A stretch of 64,000 nt of DNA, from the NCBI GenBank assembly GCA_000349905.1, contig KB722737.1, forward strand, positions 1,077,327 through 1,141,326, written 5' to 3'. The notes beneath the pieces were generated by a model, which was given only the letters and a program-made list of their open reading frames with translations, did not search any database and was not told the DNA's origin. The position numbers and the translations under genes are program-made. Every line of letters begins with the position of its first letter. Positions within the stretch are counted from its first letter, which is position 1. Positions 57,930 through 64,000 of this stretch are shown piece after piece. Source of the stretch: Volvariella volvacea V23 (taxonomy: Eukaryota > Basidiomycota > Agaricomycetes > Agaricales > Pluteaceae).

Positions 57930-59228
57930 GCCATTGATCATAGTATATACTCAATGCTCCTGTTCTTTTGAATGCATTATCAAACACAACTTCGTTTTAC
58001 CCTCTTGAGAAATTCTGGATATGACGAGACGCAACTGGTCTGCAAGGTGTCTGGATGCGTTGGAAAGTGCGATCGCATACTTAGTGGGATAGTACTTCAC
58101 CTCTCGGATTCACGCCAGGCAAAGGAGGATGGAAAGAAGTTGTTCACATGTCAGCGAACTGCACAAGATATTCGTCAACCTCTGCATCATGCAATGCCTA
58201 CTGTGTGGATGAGGATCATTCCACCAACATCCCGAGCACCGCTCAAATGTGCAACCAATCGCTGCATCACCTGGACACGGGGACGGGGATTGACAGCCCC
58301 CTGATGGGCAAGGATTCCGGCCGAAGTGTTATCACTAAACCTTGACGTTAATTTGGAAAGCAAACACGAAAAGGGGATGTCCGAGATGTTTTGTGGTGGG
58401 TTGCCTCCCAGTCACAACTGCTGGACCAGCCCAAGTCCACGCTTGAACCCGTCATCTAACTGGTGCCGTGGTGTGCAGAAGAATACTGTAGGGTTCATGA
58501 CAACTACAGTGAGAATGAGGATGTCTGTCTTCCATCATACCCCATATTGTACAAGTGACGGTATTGGTGTCCTCAGGCACATCGAACTTGCCCCGACCAC
58601 GGCTAGTCTGCGAGCTCCAGACCAACAATGCTGTCCACCCTTTCTTTATTTTGGACACCGCAAGCAAACGGACACTCTCGAAGCCCTTTAAACGTGCTTC
58701 CCAGCTGATACTTCGGCAAAATGTATTCACCAAAGCGCTCATATTAATAGCCATCACACTCTGCTGATCATTCGCCATGACCCATCTCCTTCCTCCAACC
58801 ACAACTTTACCCAACAGTGCCTTGTAACAAGAATATCTTTCGGACCCATGGAGTGTCTACATTCGAGCTCTTGTCAGTTCCCATCTCACGAGCAGCGCTT
58901 AAATTAACCATTCGCGCTATAAGCGCTGGGGTCTGTCGGTCGAAGAAAGTTCTATTTTTGTTGATGAATGCAGTGAGCACGCTTCTCCATGCTCCTACAG
59001 CTTGCATGCATAGTGGAACTCCAGCCTCATGACTCCCCTTCAACGCGCTCCTCGACGCGAACATTTCCCGGAGAATAGTCGAAAACTTCTCACCCGCCCC
59101 ACACGCTGGCAATATCCCTCGAAGATCCTGCACAGCAAACACGGCTCGCAGGGTACTTAAACCCCGGCACATGCACTTTCATACTTCCTCATCCTACAAG
59201 ACTTTGGAGGACCTCAACAGCACCTGAC
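57930..59228. other. Spacer between esterases 1 and 2
   Basis: The left part (57930-58680) contains overlapping frames, one Cys/Ser-rich (58148-58345, SANCTRYSSTSASCNAYC), which might be debris of a small secreted-protein gene, but no model holds. The right part (about 58690-59228) resembles the esterase 1 upstream region, marking it as duplicated promoter DNA. Confidence 0.5.
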
Positions 59229-60506
59229 ATGCTACTCACTACAATTCTCAAAGCGCTCGCAACTGCTCTTACAGCAGCAGTTGGTGCCAACGCCGCCCTC
59301 GGCCAACTGCAACAAGTCAGCAACTTTGGCACCAACCCGACCGGTGTCCAGATGTTCGTTTACCGCTCACCTAATGTCAAACCCAATCCCGCCCTCATCG
59401 TCGCAATGCACTATTGCACCGGAACCGCGCAAGCATACTTCTCTGGTACTCAATATGCCAACCTCGCTGACACATACGGCTACATCGTCATCTACCCTGA
59501 TGCTCCTGACCCAGGAGGATGCTGGGATGTGCACACCAATGCGACACTTACGCATAATGGTGGCGGTGACTCCCTTGCCATCATCTCGATGGTGAAATAC
59601 GCCATTTCCAACTATGGTGTAGATGCCAGTAGAGTATTCATGACCGGTACTTCATCAGGAGCTATGATGACGAATGTCTTGGCTGGAGCATACCCTGACG
59701 TATTCCAAGCTGGAGCGGCGTTCGCTGGTGTCCCTTATGCATGCTTCGCCGGTCCTAATATGTGGAACAGCGAGTGTGCGTCTGGACAGACCACCAAGAC
59801 TCCTCAGCAGTGGGTACGTTTATTTTGAGCTTGCTTCCATTTGCTGGGATCTCAGGCGTTTTCCAGGGTGATTTGGTTCGCTCTGGGTATCCGGGATACA
59901 CAGGCCCAAGGCCTAAGCTTCAAATCTGGCAAGGTACCCTGTAAGCATGAGTTCTGCTTCCACGAGCATGAAAATAGCTCACATAACGCAGAGACACTAC
60001 TCTCAATTATCATAACTTTGGAGAAGGCATCAAACAATGGACCAACGTCTTCGGCTACAGCCAGACTCCACTCACCACTCAAAATAACTCGCCACTTCAA
60101 GGCTGGACGCGTACAACCTATGGACCAAACTTTGAAGCCATCAGCGCTGCCAACGTCGATCATAACATCCCCGTTCAAGCTAACGACGTCTTGAATTGGT
60201 TCGGAATTACTGGAAGCACACAGCCACCCCCGACGAACACCACCACTACGACATCTACTCCCCCGACCACTACTACTAATCCTGGTGGCCCTCTCCAAAC
60301 TCAATGGGGTCAATGCGGAGGGTAAGTCCTCCGATATTTTGTGGGGTTGGTTTTGACTAAAAGTATATAGCATCGGCTGGACTGGACCTACTCAATGTCA
60401 GTCACCATACACTTGCGTCAAGAGCAACGACTGGTACTCCCAGGTGCATTTTGTTCTAAATCAGCACCGATAGGAACTTACATTGGTTCCCCTGTAGTGC
60501 CGTTAA
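59229..60506 (+). CDS. CE1 acetylxylan esterase with CBM1, copy 2, 356 aa
   Basis: Same product class and intron positions as copy 1. Exons 59229-59813, 59867-59940, 59992-60321, 60371-60443 and a 9-nt last exon 60498-60506 coding Cys-Arg-stop. Signal peptide [20 protein letters not shown] then NAALG. The catalytic serine elbow [11 protein letters not shown] is intact. The linker is richer in Thr/Pro ([24 protein letters not shown]) than in copy 1. CBM1 reads [17 protein letters not shown], then [15 protein letters not shown], with the four cysteines and exposed aromatics expected for cellulose binding. Protein length equals copy 1 exactly, although linker and tail lengths differ. Long stretches are nearly identical to copy 1 at DNA level, pointing to recent duplication or conversion. 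Confidence 0.95.
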
Positions 60507-63235
60507 GGGTTTGAACCGATATATGGAAACTTACAGGCGGTTATGTAGTAGTATACAGATTTACCTCTCCTGCTCTTTCAGCTGAATATGCTATTTCTTC
60601 TTTCTGTTTTACGCGTACGAGAATCAGAATGACCTTCACGATAAGGCCTCTCGGCTAGAAGCGGACTTCTTGGGACTTCCCCAGCATCTCGGCATCAGAA
60701 ATGCATATTTTAAGGGCAGGCTTCTCTCAACGTTGTCCTGAAGTATTGGCGCTCCTCCATTTCCTGATAAGATTTCAAGAATTTACCCGAGGTTTTTCTT
60801 TCCTTTTTTTGTTCTAGGTTGAGCGTTATTGTGTGTACATCTGGGGAATGGATACTGAATGAGTTGGAAATCTCCGAAGGCAGGAACTCACTTTTTCTGG
60901 GTGTATTGAACCTCACATTGAACATACCGACACCTATGCACCAGCTAAGAAGGAGTCCCGACGACATTGCAGCAAAATATAGCACTTTCAGTCCTAGTGC
61001 TCCAAACGCTGTTGAGGGGCAAAGCCCTAACGGTATTGTTTGCGATTTCCATTCGAAACTCTGTAATCGCTTGGATCGAAAAGAAAGGTGTCCCCTTAGC
61101 TTATTCATCAACTTGGCCCCCCAAACTCGCAATGGATTAATTCCCCCGACATTCCCCATCGATGTTCTCCTTTTTCTGAGATCGCTTTATGCCAAACAAT
61201 GTGGTCCTACACCTACATATTACCCAAATGAGTATTGTATTGAAGAAAGCGCATTTTCGAAACGGACATTTGGAGACGGAAAATCCACTGGGTAGACTCT
61301 TTAGCTCTCTTGACCTTGTGATCATTCCTTGCCCGAAATGGTTCTGTTGGACGTACAAGATGATCAGAAGATTGGTGCTCCGACGGAGTCACAAAATCTC
61401 GGAATTGACATCGACGAATCGTAGTTTCCGGGCCTTGATCCTAAACTTACTGATGACCTCAACGAAGACATTGCCTAAAATATCACTACCCAGTTCCCCC
61501 GAGCTGGCTTCTGAAGTAAGTCCGTGAGGAATATCAACACCAGTTTACCATCCAATCAGGCCAAATGCGCTCAAGCTCCCAGGTTTTTTGGTCGAGAAAT
61601 AGGATATTGCTGTGATTAGCTTGTGGACTTCTCGATGCATTGTCCAAGAAATAGGGCGATCGTGCTGGTTCTAATGTGTAGTCTAAAGTCTTCGGTCAGC
61701 AACACATATCTGGAGTGCGGGGAAAGTGTGCACCTACTTGATTGGCAGAATCAGAATGGTATAGCATATCTGTCTCTGGAAAGGCGATACGGGGATCACC
61801 TATCGATGCAAGCACGGTGGCCGACACCAATAGCAAGGGGCACCTGAGCGACAAACGTCGATGTCGACAACCAACGGATCGAGGACGACTTCCGCAGATT
61901 AACCATGCCGCCAGGGATATCCATAACCCGGGCGGCGATCCAAGCAATTCAGTATGCCGCCATCACCAATTCTAAGGGGATGGGTGCTGCTTCCAGCGAC
62001 TGGAGAAAGGCGTTAGAATTCCTGTATCGCGGGCCGCCTGGGTCACATCATCGATTGACATTTTAGGGTTGACGTCGAAGTAGGTTTACGAGGTTTTTTG
62101 ATGCTTCCGACAGCTCGGAGTCCTCGAAGGAGTGATGGATCACCTCTTGAGAAGATGAGCTTGTGAACTTCCAATGAATTTTGCCTCTCGCATCGTGTGG
62201 GGTCATGAGGCGGTACCAGTAAGGGTCTGCTATAAAAATCGGAATATGCTCGCAAGGGAGACAAGTGGCAGTTGTGGTGCAATGCGGGTGATAACGCCAT
62301 TCAGATAGTCTTTTAGCAGCGAGGGACACCGGGTGCTGTCAGACGAATTCAGAATCTCCTAATTCCCCGAGTCGGCGTCCGGAGAGGATGCCAGGCCCAG
62401 CTGGATGAGCTGATTGTCGATGAAGGGCGGCCGAATGCTGTAAGGAGATGGTGGTAATGAGCAGCTCTGCTCACAGTCACATGCTCTCCATGTGCGCGTG
62501 GTCACCTGAATTTCTGTTGTTTCTCCTTTTTCTTTTCCCTGCATCGCCGTTTTTCGGCCTGCCTCCTGGGCGGGGCCGTGGAGCTACCAGCCTTTATGGC
62601 GGGACCATAAGGTCGTTATTTTCCCAAACCATAGCTAGTACCTGCCCCAGTTATTCTTTGAATTCACTATTCGACGTCGAAATAAAAAGGCCCCCAATCA
62701 CGGCAACCTTTACCCCACGAGCTTGATCAACGCAAATTCCCGCTTTTGCCATAAGGAAGTCTAGGGGACACACGCCAGTGGGATCATCTGGAAAAATACC
62801 TTTGCTGTTCAACCTCAACCATGTAATAGTGGTTCAAAAATCCGCGACTTATCCGTCTTGAAGCACTTCTCGACCGCTCTTCTGGGTTTACTCGATAACT
62901 TGGACCACACCCACCTCCCCATCATCATCCCAAATTATTCTACGGATGATACCTATCGGCATTGCCCTTCTCACCACCACGAGCTTCCTGGGGATTTGCG
63001 ATCCCCACATTCTTTGCCTGTTCCGATATATTGTAATTCGGGATTTCGTCGGTGTGCCTTTTTGCAATGCACTCTCCACACTCTGTTGGCGCCCAAGCGA
63101 AGAGCGACATTTTCCCCACTCTCGAATCTGAAAACCATAAATACAGCCCAGCGGACGGGTGTCGAACTGTAGGAGAACCCACCACCCGCATATTTTCTCT
63201 TCATCTTCCGCTACTCTCATCTATCACAAGCAGAG
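60507..63235. other. Spacer between esterases 2 and 3, fragmentary frames
   Basis: Several medium frames exist: plus 60819-61295 from a TTG start, plus 61189-61527, and minus 62063-62329 (protein-like, containing EHIPIFIADPYWYRLMTP). None can be joined into a model or assigned. They may be remnants of a decayed gene. The esterase 3 promoter at the right end has a TATA-like CATAAATA (63136-63143), 93 bases before its ATG. Confidence 0.4.
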
Positions 63236-64000
63236 ATGATTCTGAGGATCCTCAACCTCGTTATGTTGGCCATCCTGGCCAGGACCACCTTTGCTCAGCT
63301 TCAGCAAGTTACCAACTTTGGTCCCAACCCTACCAATGTCGGGATATACGCATACCGTCCATCAGGCCTCCCAGCGAACCCTGCACTGATTGTCGCCATG
63401 CACTACTGCACTGGTACCGCTCAAGCCTACTACTCCGGAACGCGATATGCGACTCTCGCCAACACCTACAAATTCATCGTCATCTACCCCAATGCACCTG
63501 ATTCCGGAGGCTGTTGGGATGTCCACACCAACGCTACCCTCACCCACGATGCGGGAGGTGACTCGTTGGGTATTGCTTCGGCAATTAGGTACGCGATCAA
63601 CACCTGGGGTGTCGACCGCAACCGCGTTTTCGCCACTGGTACATCGTCGGGCGCCATGATGACCAACGTCCTGGCCGGTGCATACCCCGACTTGATTAAA
63701 GCTGGTGCGGCGTTTGCTGGAGTTCCCTACGGTTGCTTCGCTGGCCCTGGCATGTGGAATAGCCAATGCGCTCAAGGTCAATTGACCAAGACTGCTCAAC
63801 AATGGGTGAGAAATCATCTCAGACACGATGACACGCAGTTAACATTAACCATTCTCCTTAGGGTGACCAAGTCCGTTCGGGCTATCCCGGCTATACTGGC
63901 AGCCGCCCCAAGATGCAAATCTGGCATGGAACTCGGTATGTGTCCATTTCACCATCCCGTCCTGCAATGCTGATTGTACTCTAGTGACGAGACCCTCAAC
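63236..64000 (+). CDS. CE1 acetylxylan esterase, copy 3, partial (3' end outside window)
   Basis: Exons 63236-63805, 63862-63935 and 63985 onward run off the window edge after DETLN. Signal peptide MILRILNLVMLAILARTTFA. The same family text occurs: [38 protein letters not shown], and G135-T-S137-S-G139. Intron positions after QQW and after the IWHGT segment match copies 1 and 2, but protein and DNA are clearly more diverged, and the N terminus is five residues shorter. Whether it carries a linker and CBM1 cannot be seen. Confidence 0.93.

Noticed and set aside
1..64000. Transposable elements, LTR pairs, CRISPR arrays, rRNA and spliceosomal RNA genes
   Set aside because: Looked for reverse-transcriptase, integrase and transposase text, terminal repeats, regularly spaced repeats and snRNA signatures; none was recognised by eye. 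Weak or decayed elements could be missed.

Overview
The window reads as nuclear DNA of a filamentous basidiomycete, most likely a wood- or litter-decaying Agaricomycete. The evidence is the gene content (a CE1 acetylxylan-esterase family, two members with a fungal CBM1 domain; Gti1/Pac2 WOPR regulators; PalC; a DUF3844 protein; a CYS3-like bZIP) and the gene architecture: almost every gene is cut by GT-AG introns of about 48-70 nt, often with very small exons. The genus cannot be fixed from the sequence. I assembled every gene model by hand from splice sites and reading-frame continuity, so exon borders are predictions.

Layout. At 0.7-11.1 kb are a C2H2 zinc-finger factor, the splicing factor CWC24 (minus), a CYS3-like bZIP and an intracellular LysM protein, separated by 1.5-2.7 kb spacers. 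After a 4.6-kb empty stretch comes a compact block at 15.7-20.7 kb: glycolipid transfer protein (minus) and free-methionine-R-sulfoxide reductase (plus) share a 232-bp head-to-head promoter, and the latter ends 67 bp from the stop of cysteinyl-tRNA synthetase (minus). At 22.3-27.3 kb lie two WOPR transcription factors in tandem; a third paralogue is at 42.6-43.7 kb on the minus strand. A 4-kb stretch with a 99-N assembly gap follows the tandem pair. At 31.2-40.7 kb is a second dense block: TFIIA large subunit TOA1 (minus), an unrecognised coiled-coil protein, the pH-signalling protein PalC (minus), tRNA-Val(AAC), an F-box protein (minus) and a DUF3844 membrane protein. An 8.4-kb gene-poor stretch (43.7-52.1 kb) ends in a purine-rich belt. 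At 52.1-55.6 kb are a membrane-anchored glutaredoxin-like protein without its catalytic cysteine and an O-fucosyltransferase-like protein (both minus). The right end (56.7-64 kb) carries three CE1 esterase genes in one orientation, the third cut by the window edge.

How genes relate. Housekeeping genes (CWC24, CysRS, TOA1) are interleaved with regulators (C2H2, bZIP, three WOPR, PalC, F-box) and a secreted hemicellulase array. Two proteins handle sulfur amino acids directly (CysRS and the Met-sulfoxide reductase), and the bZIP resembles CYS3-type sulfur regulators, although it lies about 10 kb from that block. The least ordinary items are the three WOPR paralogues with a shared C-terminal motif outside the WOPR box, the Cys-less glutaredoxin, and the esterase array with its signs of recent duplication and gene conversion.
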